Positions 34,901-44,332 of a DNA stretch of 64,000 nucleotides are shown in pieces. Under the pieces are notes generated by a model that did no database searches, was not told the origin of the DNA, and saw nothing but the letters and a program-made list of their open reading frames with translations. The stretch is taken from positions 1 to 64,000 of the forward strand of contig CAJNOL010000401.1 of the NCBI GenBank assembly GCA_905250125.1. The letters run 5' to 3'. The translations under genes were made by a program, and so were the position numbers. The stretch comes from Rotaria sordida (taxonomy: Eukaryota > Rotifera > Eurotatoria > Philodinida > Philodinidae). How positions within the stretch are numbered: the first letter of the stretch is position 1; each line of letters opens with the position of its first letter.

Positions 34901-37900
34901 AAGTTTTAAATAAGATTGTTGATTAAAATATGGAATAGTTATTTCAATTTCTAAATTTAAGAAAAAAAAAAGAATCTTAAGTTTATTAGAATATTAAAAT
35001 CAGATTCATGTGTAGAAGGTTTGATCAAGAGAGTGGTGTAATTTGAACTGGTTAGCCTCGTAAGCCAAGATGGATAAATCCGATCGGATCCAGACGAATA
35101 TTCAATGATATTCAACAGGTAGAAATTTCGCCTGTCGGATTTCGATAGGATTCTATCAACCCTTTTTCGATTTCCGGGTTCATCTCTGCGTGAACGGACG
35201 ACATATGCATGGGTGGATTAGATAGGCATCAGCGGTTATGAATTGCATAGAGGCTTACATCGATGTAAAATAGAGATGGTAGTCCACTCACGCAGTCGTT
35301 TTCAAAAAGAAGTTAGGGGTGAGTTATACACAGAATATCCGAAAAGATGAGCTCTACGTGTAAGTTCGCACCGTATTCGGGTAAAGATTGCCTGTATTCG
35401 CCTAGAAATCCATTCTAAAGCTCTCAACCAGCGTTCCAAATACAACACCACGAGCCCTATCCAATGGTATGCTCAGATTTTTGATAGTTCAAAGTATGAT
35501 TTTGCGGCCGATAAATGGTGCTACAGAAAAACATACTTTGAACTATCAGAAACCTGTGCATACCATTGGATATAGCTCGTCGAGTTATACTTTGGAACGA
35601 GCTCCTCGACGAATATGGGCAACTTTTACTTGAATATGGTGCTAACTTCACTTACGTATTGATTTCCATTCTATTTTAGTACTCGCTTAATGACTACTAT
35701 TCTAATAAGTACTAGATTTTAATACTAGAATCCCAAACAGATTCCGACGAAATTCCTACAGAATACTGTTGGATTCTGATAGGATTCAGTCAGATCTAAT
35801 TAGATTGATGCAACCAGGAGAGTGATTGTTAACGGTCGATATTTATGAGATGATAAAAAAAAGAACGAAATTTTGAAAGTCAATTCAGCAAACATCGTCT
35901 TGGTCGAAAAGTGATTTGACACCCGATGAGTTTCTCTCGTCAATGTTACGATCGTGTATCTCTGTGACAGTGTATACCAAGCAATAGAAGCTAGAAAACA
36001 AAGGCCATATACGGTATCCACGGAGAGATACAGTCAGAGCGAATATCGGATAAATCAGCAGTAGTGGAAGGTAATCTTTCAGCTGTCCTACAGATTATTA
36101 TTCTTCGTTTTTTTTTAACCCGTAGAGGATGAAGCCCGTATATATACGGGCTCAAAATTTGAATGGGTTAATTAAGGGATTACTCACTAATTTTATCTAT
36201 AGTATATAGCGATAAGTTGGTAGAGCTCACTAGTGATATCCTGTAAGCGCTAGGGATATCTTTCGTAATGCACCATCAATGATTCATGGTGGTTAATGCG
36301 GGATTGTAAACCAACTCGACATTTTCCTTCTCTTCTACTTCAAACAACGGAAAGAAAAACTTCTCAGAAACAATGTGTTGTATGTGCACATACTAACAGA
36401 GAAGACCTAAAAAGAGAACCAATTGACGTTATATGTGTAAAGATTGTGATGTGGGTCTTTGCGTAGTCGATTGCTTCGAGGAATTTCATACCTCGATGAA
36501 CTTTTAGTTTTTTTTTCTCATTTCAAAATAAATCAGCTGCATCTTTTAAATGAGGTCTAAGGATAATAATTATGACCATTAATAACTTTCAAAGTATAAT
36601 TAATTTTGGCAACACAATTTCATTTTTTATAACAAAAAAAAAAATAAGTCTGCCATCAACACATTAAGAAGGAATTCTTTCATTTTAATGTATTCGCGAA
36701 ACTTTAAAAGTTCTTTAGATTTTAATGAAATCAACATAATCAAAATTTTACTTTGATTACAATTATGTCCTTTCCATCCGAATGGACATAAACATGTGTA
36801 GTTTTGATTTGTTCGATCTTGACATATTCCATGATTTTTACATGGATTCCATCGTATACAAATACCATCGGATATACGACGAATAGGATTTACTATTAAA
36901 GAAAAAATGTTTATTTCGTTTTCTTTTTGTTAATCCAAAAGAAAAAATAAAATTATACTTGTATTATTTGATCGTAAGGAAATTGATTGAGCTGAAAAAT
37001 AATTTTGAAATAATTGTCATGCAAAATCAAAATAATCATCTTACGCGTAATACATTGTGGTCCCGGTATACGTTTATATTTTTGTTGTTCACATTCACAA
37101 AATTCTGATAAACAAACCATATTTTCTCCACAATCTTTATCTGTTATACATCGTTCTAAATAATAAGATATTTTAATATATATCAGTAACCGACTGGGGT
37201 CGGATCGGGTCACAAAAAATATATACAAAAGTCTTTTTACTTGAATCAATTGGTATTATTGGCAGTTCATGATTTAAAATATTATCTTGTTCGAAATGAA
37301 AATTTTCATCATTTCCTAATTTAATAAAATAAATAAATTGATTTCAAAAATTAAAATTAATTTACCATTACAAACACCGGGATATATTAAAACAATTTCA
37401 TATTGTTTTAAACATTGTTGTCGTTTAATATCACATTTTGATTGATAAGTTCGTCCATCTGATGCACATATATTCATTAAATATTGTTCTTCATTTGTAC
37501 AAGTTATATGATGACATTTACAACGAGGATAACCATTTATTATTTCACATATTCCATCAAAAAGACATATTAAATCTCGACATGTTCGTTGACGTCGATA
37601 ACGATTTTTACTTACTAAAAAAAAAAAGAAAGAAAAAATTAATAAAATATTGTTTTTTCTTTTCTTTTTACATACAACTAACACATCCACGATCAGTTAA
37701 TATTAAAGATGAATCAATACATTTATCACATTGACGACCTATTGTAAATGAATGACATGAACATTGTCCAGTATCTTGTAAACAATCTTTTTGTAATGAA
37801 CCATATGGATGACAACCACAAGCTATAAAAAATATACTTTCTTTTGATAAACTAAAAGCCTATTTTCTTTTCTTTGATTATTTACGAGTACAGCCAGTAT

Positions 37901-40900
37901 TATTATGTGTTAATATACGAGAAAAACCCCAATATTCATTTTCACAATATGAACAACTTAATCCACTAACAGCTGGTCGACAATAACAAGAATCTGTATT
38001 TGGATCACATGATGATCGCAATGAACCAATTGAATTACAATTACAATATTCTAACAAATATATCAATCAAATAAAAATGGGAAACATCAATTTCATTGTA
38101 TTGACTTTCATAGAAGATTTTCAGCAATAGTCGAAAGTTGTGTCTGGATTAGACATGTGCGGAACTACAGAGAAAAAATTTTACCGGAACCAAAAAGCTT
38201 GGTCCCGTACATCTCTAGTCTCGACCAAATATTTGCTTTTAGAAGACGAATGCTCCGTCACAACTAGAGTCCATCGGATCTAAGAGAACCTGATGGACTC
38301 TACTCACATGACAATTTTAGGCAGTTATCGAAAGTTCGCTGCAAAAGTTAGTACGGTGAAACTGATGTTATCCGTAAAAAGCTTAATATACCTGGACATC
38401 CTCGTCGATCAGAAGTCAGCGAAATAGTAATATTATCTTTACAACATCCAAATGATGAATTAATACAACTTGAATTAATAGATAACTGTGGAAGAAGAGA
38501 AACTAAAATAAAACTTTTGAAATAATTATTATACGAAAAATCTGTTTCTCCTACCGCATTCTCTTTTTTCTTTTACTGGCATCAAATCATTTCTTGCACA
38601 TTGACAAAGACCATTTAAACAAATCATATTTTGACCACAATGTCTATCTGATAAACACATTCGATATGGAAAAATAGCAGTCATAACTAAAAATATATAC
38701 TTTTATAGAATATAATTTTTTTTTTCGTCTTATTCTACCTTTAACACAACATCGATTTGTTTGTTTATTACAATAACTATTGATTGGACATCGTTCCATA
38801 GTATCACAATCAATATGACGATCTAATTTTAAATCAAGTAATGATTCATCATAACCACATTCTTGAGTATATTCTAATAAAAGAAAAATAGAAATGTACA
38901 TTTTAAGAATTTGTTATTGTTGTTGTTGCTTTTTTTTTCTTCAAATACCCATTGAATCTTTATCTTTAGTACAATAATGAGGTGCAACAGTATAAATATG
39001 AGTTTTTAATTCACATGAACGTATATCCATTTCACATTGACTATTAAATAATTCTTGATTACTTCCACATATTGTATAAGAATTATTCTTCTAAATATAT
39101 ATTTATAGAAAGGTAAATTTGATCAACTTTTTTATCGTACTAGTTACACGAGAAGGGATAAGAAAATAGATTTGGTCGTAAAAATTGACTGATTTTTGTT
39201 GGAAATGACGAGAATTCGGGAGGCTTTCTATAAACATCTTATCAATGATTTCAATCTTGTTGAGCTCACGTTTCGCTCATAAGTAGAGAATATTTAAAAC
39301 TAGCGAGAGCCCGTGCATACTGCACGGATGCTTTTTTCCTGTAAAGTTTCACATTTGTCCTTTAGCCTTGATTCAGTAATAGAGAATCAGATAGTTCACA
39401 CTATATATATCGAGAGACCTTATAGTTTTATACCCTTCTAGCCTTATACTATTGTGGTATTACCTCTTATAACCTTATTTCATTATTCCTTTATCCCTTA
39501 TATTACATGCAACCTCATCTACTTATCCGCTATACCCTTATCTCCTTATACTCTTTTAGTTTTATCCCTTATGTCTCTGTAGCCTTAGCCTCTTATCTCT
39601 TTACCCTTATCCCCTACCCCTTATAGCCCTTGAAGACCTATGGATACTCCCATATAATAGCCGTTGAGAATCTATGGGTACCTTCATATAATAGCCCTTT
39701 AGGACCTACAACTACCCCTATATAATAGCCCTTGAAGACCTATGGATACCCTCATATAACAGCTCTTGAGGATCCAAGGGTACCTTCATATAATAATCCT
39801 TGAGTACCTATGGGTGTCCCAATATAGCAGCATTTATAGGCTTCCCCGTGTGGCCTTATTTGACCTTTGGCCTTGGCACAGAGACGTCAGACAGACACTG
39901 AACATTATATATATATAGATTTAGTCTATAGTATTTTAGAACTATATAAGACAATTAACGTACCGGAACGATTGGACAATTATTTCTTGTTGGACATATA
40001 CATGAATAACTGCCTTGTTCAGATTGACATTGTCCATTAAACGGACATACAACATCCTGACAATTATTACATTGTCCCATATGACTTGGTTTTATATTTA
40101 TTTGTCTTGTACAAGCATCATATTCAAGGAAACATTTTGATCTATTATAAATATTTATTAGTATTATAACAACAAAAATAACATATAAAACAGAGATGGA
40201 ATCCGTTCGAACTTTTTTCATTTCGATTTCAGAAAAATGATCATTTCATTAATTCCCAAGTGATTGACAATGTTATAATCACCTATTAAGGCTCCCTTGC
40301 TCTATAAACATGTTAACTGTACTCCTTAAAAACTTTCTCCTTTGCATAAGACTTGGCATCTTCTCAATTGTGGTGATGGGCAATAACAAAGAACGCCTAG
40401 ATCAATGATTCCGATGCCCTGATTTGTGAATTTCCGATAGATTCTCCCTGGAAAATGATAGTCATCGGATTCCTGCTTCCAAGTTTGTATTCATTTTCTC
40501 ACTTTTTACGGCCGGAAGTTTACGAATCCGGTTGTCGGAACTATTGATTGATGTTGATTTGGCTTCAAAACAAAATACGAACCGATTCTATCTCTGATAT
40601 AAAACAACTTACGGATATGTAATACCATTATCTCCACACATTAAATCTTCGTAAGAATAATTACTTGAACATGGTTGACATTCACATTCAATGTGATTAT
40701 TAGATTGTTGTTTACATCGACCATATGGACATATAGTTGTATCACATGTTGATATGCCTTCATTAAAAAACAAAAAACATTTTCTAATCAAAAAAAAAAA
40801 ACACGATCAAATAATTTACAATATGAACTATCAACTGGTACAAAATTTTCTCCATGTATACAACGATCACGCTCCATTTCACATAAATTTCGATAGATAA

Positions 40901-42530
40901 TACCATTTGAAGCACATGTCTTTACGAAATAAAAAATAAAAAAAAATAAAATTCAAAAAATTATTTTTGTTTTTTGTACTTGATTCTTTTCGGATGAACA
41001 ATTAAATAAACATCGACATACTCCAATATCATTTTCAATCATACATGTTTTTCCATTTAAACAAATAAATTTTTTACAAGCTAAAAAAAGAAAATTAATC
41101 TTATTTATTTTTTTTTGAAATATTTCATATTAAATAATTTACCTTCACGTAATTGTTCTTGTTCATCTAAAGTACATGTTCCATCATGAAGTTTTATTAA
41201 ATTTATATTTGATTGACAAGCATATTTAAACATTTCACATTCATTTGAATAATTATGAAGATTATTTGCACAAAATGGTTGATAATCAAATGAACAATTA
41301 ATATAAGGATCACATTTTTTATGATTTAAAATACAACTTGAATTTTGACAATGTTCTAAAAATTATTTCTTTAAAAAACAAAACAAAGTAAAAATCAACA
41401 TACGACATTTGCCTAAATGTGCAATGTATAAATTTTCTTGTATTTCACATGATCGTTTATTTAATTCACAAATCGTTTCATAAGTTTGATGATCACTACC
41501 ACAAACTGATCCATTGAATGATATTGTACGAATATATTCATTACAATTACTTGGACAATAACATATAGGAAAACCATTATCACTTATTAAACATTTTGAA
41601 CCATAAGAACAATTTATTGATAAACATTGTAAATCTTCGAGAAATTCTTTAAAAATAATTTTCTTTATTCTATAATACTTACTTTTTTCATAGTAAGAAT
41701 TACATCGAGTTTCATCAAGTTGACATTTATTTAAATACCATTTTCCAGTTGTTTCATCTTGAATATATTCATCATCATCAGTACAATTAAATAAACATCG
41801 ACATTCATGTTGTTTAGTACAAATTGCACCAAATTCACATTCAATATGTCCATATAAACATGCTAATAGAAACAAAATTTTGATGAAAAATTTATAATTA
41901 TTATCTTACCTCGTTCAGATCGATCTAATAGAATAATAAAAACAAACAATTTAATAGTAGTTAATTAAATGCTTAGTATTATACACAAATAAACAACAAA
42001 TTTAATCAAACTATCAGTACAAAATTTAATGTTCGGTAACTATTATGTTTGCTCAGTGAATTAATAATTTGTAGTTAGAGGTGTGGCTATGAGATGTTGA
42101 TTTGAGTGTGGCGTGTGAATGCTACTGTCAGGAAAATCGACAGTAACACATACACATTCACAATCGCGACACATTTATATCGACACTCTTAAATACTGAG
42201 TCTTTTTAAATTAATTACTGAGCATTCATTATAAAATACTGAATAATTAAACACAAGTCCTTACTAGAATTAGAATCTGTAAAATTACTATCAAATATTG
42301 TTAAACTTTTCTTTTGTATTTCTAAAACAATTCGAAATTTATATATTTATATTTTATAAGAAAACAACAAATAACAATTTACCTGGTTTCAATGTTCTAT
42401 TAATAACAGTAAAAACCAATAAACCAGCCAATAAAATAATAACAGCGATAAGAAATAGTACAGCCCATAAAAATCTTCGACCTTTACTATGATAAACTTG
42501 ACCAGTAGGTACAACGTATGATTTATCCAT
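28906..42530 (-). CDS. AGRN: Transmembrane agrin-like protein, 31 exons, about 1,557 aa
   Basis: Agrin is an animal basement-membrane/cell-surface proteoglycan whose laminin-G domains bind dystroglycan and which organises synapses. Here the order read from spliced minus-strand exons is: short cytoplasmic tail and signal anchor (residues 20-43), follistatin/Kazal array (about 59-492), EB-like cysteine modules (493-581), the GCCxDNIT-type motif that also precedes the laminin EGFs in vertebrate agrin (about 582-618), two laminin EGF modules (619-721), a further Kazal (722-804), an EB-like linker (805-877), then EGF-LamG, EGF-LamG, EGF-LamG to the stop at 28906. This matches TM-agrin except that no SEA domain is visible. 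All 30 junctions use GT-AG and keep frame (total 4,674 nt). The stop is followed at once by AATAAA. Introns are mostly 45-70 nt; the longer ones mostly hold repeats. Confidence 0.92.
29272..29440. repeat. Repeat shared with 43605-43760
   Basis: In the last agrin-like intron. cactttttcattgggaat, attgtcatattg and the block ending in catgtctag are also found, in the same orientation, in the element at 43591-43927. It is probably a decayed copy of that element. Confidence 0.55.
29457..29985. mobile_element. Fold-back element (529 bp) in the last agrin-like intron
   Basis: The ends atgatacccgtcgtt and aacggtgggtatcat are inverted copies and the arms pair for about 260 bp each (for example gcctatagatagatc against ctatctataggc, gactctgaaa against tttcagagtc). 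It is nearly a complete palindrome with a small central loop around 29710. No coding capacity or certain target duplication. Confidence 0.8.
31340..31980 (+). pseudogene. Decayed Tc1-like transposase
   Basis: Lies in an agrin-like intron, opposite to that gene. Translation in shifting frames gives the paired helix-turn-helix region (RRHKIDVKCSRALDQFIRR), then RVEWAKALLNNNWKSTIFID with the first catalytic Asp, QQDNDPKH with the second, and YWPSNNLDLNSIENL, the counterpart of SPDLNPIENLW that supplies the final acidic residue. Several frameshifts and stop codons (for example after QYENC near 31581, and near 31770) show that it is dead. No intact terminal repeats were found. Confidence 0.85.
31985..32340. 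repeat. Diverged direct duplication of a CGGTAA-rich block
   Basis: Two roughly 110-bp blocks about 195 bp apart share order: ggtaaact/cagtaac, a cggtaaa-type run, a T-rich piece and a gacatgagaa or catgggatca end. The sequence taccgcggta is a local palindrome. It lies directly after the Tc1 relic. The class is unknown. Confidence 0.4.
33890..34270. other. Agrin-like intron 25 insert of unlike composition
   Basis: This part of the 536-nt intron between exons 26 and 25 is clearly less AT-rich (for example cggcctggtgtggcctgcc) than its surroundings, suggesting an inserted fragment. Neither strand gives a recognisable protein. Confidence 0.3.
35355..35658. mobile_element. Palindromic MITE, copy 1 (agrin-like intron)
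   Basis: The arms are inverted copies along the whole length: tacgtgtaagttcgcacc against the complement of the right end, and the inner block tccaatggtatgctcagatt mirrored near 35556. The same family occurs at 63425-63709 with the same inner block and outer end, so the boundaries are supported by two copies. Confidence 0.82.
36136..36153. repeat. Perfect 18-bp palindrome
   Basis: gcccgtatatatacgggc is self-complementary and lies in an otherwise featureless part of an agrin-like intron. It could be a remnant end of an inserted element. Confidence 0.6.
36959..38873 (-). other. AGRN: Agrin-like exons 12-20: EB-like modules, laminin EGF pair, last Kazal
   Basis: Exon 12 (38739-38873) and exon 13 (38555-38686) encode cysteine-rich EB-like modules (CLSDRHCGQNMICLNGLCQC). 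Exon 14 (38392-38502) holds FGCCKDNIT...GCP. Exons 15 (37886-38050) and 16 (37679-37822) are two laminin-type EGF modules joined through GCTPCGC. Exon 17 (37366-37614) is the final Kazal (ICASDGRTYQSKCD). Exon 18 (37241-37315) is an acidic linker. Exon 19 (37045-37155) is another EB-like module (CITDKDCGENMVCLSEFCEC). Exon 20 (36959-36991, 33 nt) is a Ser/Asn linker. Vertebrate agrin has a SEA domain where exons 18-20 lie. Confidence 0.85.
39299..39921 (-). mobile_element. Helentron-like non-autonomous element (candidate)
   Basis: Read on the minus strand, the element starts with an atctatatatatataa/GTCTGTCTGACG-type 5' end and finishes with the hairpin ccgtgcagtatgcacgg followed by gctctcgCTAGT. 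A subterminal stem-loop just before CTAGT and a central minisatellite are features of Helentron-related non-autonomous elements. It lies in the agrin-like intron between exons 10 and 11. No Rep/helicase coding sequence. The ends are read directly; the class is inference. Confidence 0.55.
39612..39845 (+). repeat. 34-bp minisatellite, six to seven units
   Basis: The start word agccct or its variant recurs at 39625, 39659, 39693, 39727, 39761, 39795 and about 39829, an exact 34-bp period despite many substitutions (consensus includes agcccttgaagacctatgg). It is preceded at 39410-39610 by looser ccttat-type repeats. Confidence 0.85.
41910..42530 (-). other. AGRN: Agrin-like exons 1-3: signal anchor and two microexons
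   Basis: Exon 1 is 42383-42530. Its ATG opens a 19-residue polar tail ending in KGRR, then a hydrophobic segment of about 24 residues, as in the TM isoform of agrin; there is no cleavable leader. Exon 2 (42267-42278, 12 nt) and exon 3 (41910-41924, 15 nt) are both bounded by clear acceptor AG and donor GT and preserve phase into exon 4. They encode short Ser/Asn/Arg-containing linkers between membrane and ectodomain. Either could be skipped without changing frame. Confidence 0.8.
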
Positions 42531-43590
42531 AATCGTAACGTATTAACAAAACATTGAAATAATGCGATCAACAAAAGTCCTTCTTTTTTGTTCTTCCTCC
42601 TTTCTTTTGTCTACAAAAATGATCGTTTCTCTTTGCGTAAAGCTATTTACTGCCCTTAGTTTTCTTTTATCCTTTTCTGTAGACTTTTTTTTATTAGAAA
42701 AAAATATGTAGATATATATAAGGGAAAGAATAGAAGAAAATTGTATCGAAATATAATCAATTCAATCAATCTCTTTTTTTATTCATGTATGTAAGAAGAA
42801 TCGTGTACGTCTTTTTTTGTTCTTACAGGGACAAACATATAATTATTAATGATGATCGACGGTTTTATATGTCATCGTGTTCAAGAATAATATGCTTTAA
42901 CATAAATGATCCTCAATTATAGTTGACATCGTGTTCTTGAACAAGAATAAGATATATTCAAGTCCGGAAATGTGTCGATGTCGTAATTTTTTAAGTGTAC
43001 CAGCCTCTTAATTCAATTGCAATTTGATCAGCGTATAGAAGAACAAAAAAGACGTAATATGAATCATAGAGATTGAAATAATCTCAAATAATAAAATGAC
43101 AATAGAAATGTAATAGATAAAAGAAATTACTATATGCAAATATATTTCAACAAAATAATATTCGTATTCCGACTAAGTATCAGATGCATTTAACTCCAAC
43201 ATTATCAATAAGCTAAACTAATTCCCGAAATAATTTAAATTGATTATTAACTTGTTTTTCAAGTCTAATATAAATATTTTATTCATGTCCAGAGGCTATA
43301 CTATTTTTTGTGTAAAGAAGCAAGAACAAAAGAAAAATATATATATTTAGATAAGATGACAATCAGATTATATTCGCAATATTCATCATTACTTTATTGA
43401 AAATATAATCAACGAAAAAGATTGAATTCTTTCTTTCATTTAGATTATATTTCGCTTCAATGATTTAGAAAAACATATCCTGGAAGAAATTGAATAATTC
43501 TAATAAATTTCAAATTGAATTAGAAAAATTCTATAATTTCTATTTAATGATTTACATCCGAGTTTGTAAATCGTTTCGTATTCCTTATTT
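42531..43590. other. Intergenic DNA upstream of the agrin-like gene
   Basis: AT-rich DNA between the divergently transcribed agrin-like and F-box genes. It should hold the agrin-like promoter and 5' UTR; a tatatataag word at 42714 is one possible TATA element, but cannot be distinguished from background. No other gene is supported. Confidence 0.4.
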
Positions 43591-43927
43591 CTAGACATCG
43601 GCTAAATGGTTCCGGCGGAACTAGAACGACAATCAACACTTTTTCATTGAGAATAACACATTCTATGGTCGTGTAAATCTTATAGCGAATGTCATATTGA
43701 CATGACTCATGCGTTCTAAATAGATAAGGGCAAAGACGGTCCCGATCCTTTTGTTTAGACTGGAACTGAGATCAAGTTTTTTCGACCGGACTCGGCATCA
43801 AGTTTGGCTGGGACCAAATTTTTTTTTTGACTGGACCCGAGAAAAATTTTTTTAAGAACGGAACTAGGATCACTTCTTTTTACGTCGAGACCGGGACAAA
43901 AAAACCATTGATTCCATTCATGTCTAG
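43591..43927. mobile_element. Short element with CTAGACAT termini and possible 6-bp target duplication
   Basis: Begins ctagacatcgg and ends catgtctag, so the ends are inverted copies of about 8-10 bp. It is flanked by ttattt on both sides (43585-43590, 43928-43933). The right half has degenerate repeats of a gac(t/c)gg-a-ct-(g/a)g-atcaagttttttt type. Related sequence lies at 29272-29440. Confidence 0.55.
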
Positions 43928-44332
43928 TTATTTCATATCATAACTATCGCGTTTTTGTAAATATTCGATTATCAATAGATTCGGAAATAATTCAGATCTC
44001 CAGTCTCCTATAATAATAATATTCTATTGAAAAGAATATATATTTTTTTTTGCGAAAATTTTTTTACATTCAGAATTGATTTTACATGTTGTTCTTATAT
44101 GAATTCTAAGCGATGACCGCTATATGAATTGTACAGAGATTTTTTTTCTTATTGTACAAAAAAGGAAAGACTAAAATTTATTCATCTCTCTCAGACGAAC
44201 ATATTTTTTTTCTTTTCCATTATTGTCTTTTTTTTTTTTTCATTGCGCAATTTAGTCGACGATGATGCTGTACGTTCAGTATTATATATTTCGTTGACAA
44301 TGAATAAGAAATAAATAAATAACATTTCAACA

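Larger units (their letters stand above)
28906..36892 (-). other. AGRN: Agrin-like exons 21-31: three EGF/laminin-G repeats
   Basis: Exon 21 (36752-36892) is an EGF module. Exons 22 (34764-34950), 23 (34578-34711), 24 (34445-34514) and 25 (34277-34389) form LamG1, ending FQGCIHELSINGKQI. Exon 26 (33528-33740) is EGF-like. Exons 27 (33344-33463), 28 (33184-33276) and 29 (30818-31065) form LamG2. Exon 30 (30311-30768) carries a short EGF-like piece and the start of LamG3; exon 31 (28906-29170) ends it (YRGCLKNVTIDN). Exon 28 could also splice 22 nt further on, but that choice gives a stop in exon 29, so the upstream GT is preferred. Confidence 0.85.
38949..41862 (-). other. AGRN: Agrin-like exons 4-11: six follistatin/Kazal modules
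   Basis: Exons: 4 (41683-41862), 5 (41404-41646), 6 (41143-41355), 7 (40980-41080), 8 (40820-40919), 9 (40613-40757), 10 (39964-40141), 11 (38949-39090). Modules have a short follistatin-like C-x-C half and a Kazal half. The Kazal signature is clear in exon 5 (VCGSDHQTYETICELNKRSC), exon 6, exons 7-8 (TCASNGIIYRNLCE), exons 9-10 (MCGDNGITYPSKCFLEYDAC, split by a phase-2 intron) and exons 10-11 (ICGSNQELFNSQCE). The first module (exon 4) has diverged and lacks the CGSDG core. Confidence 0.88.
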
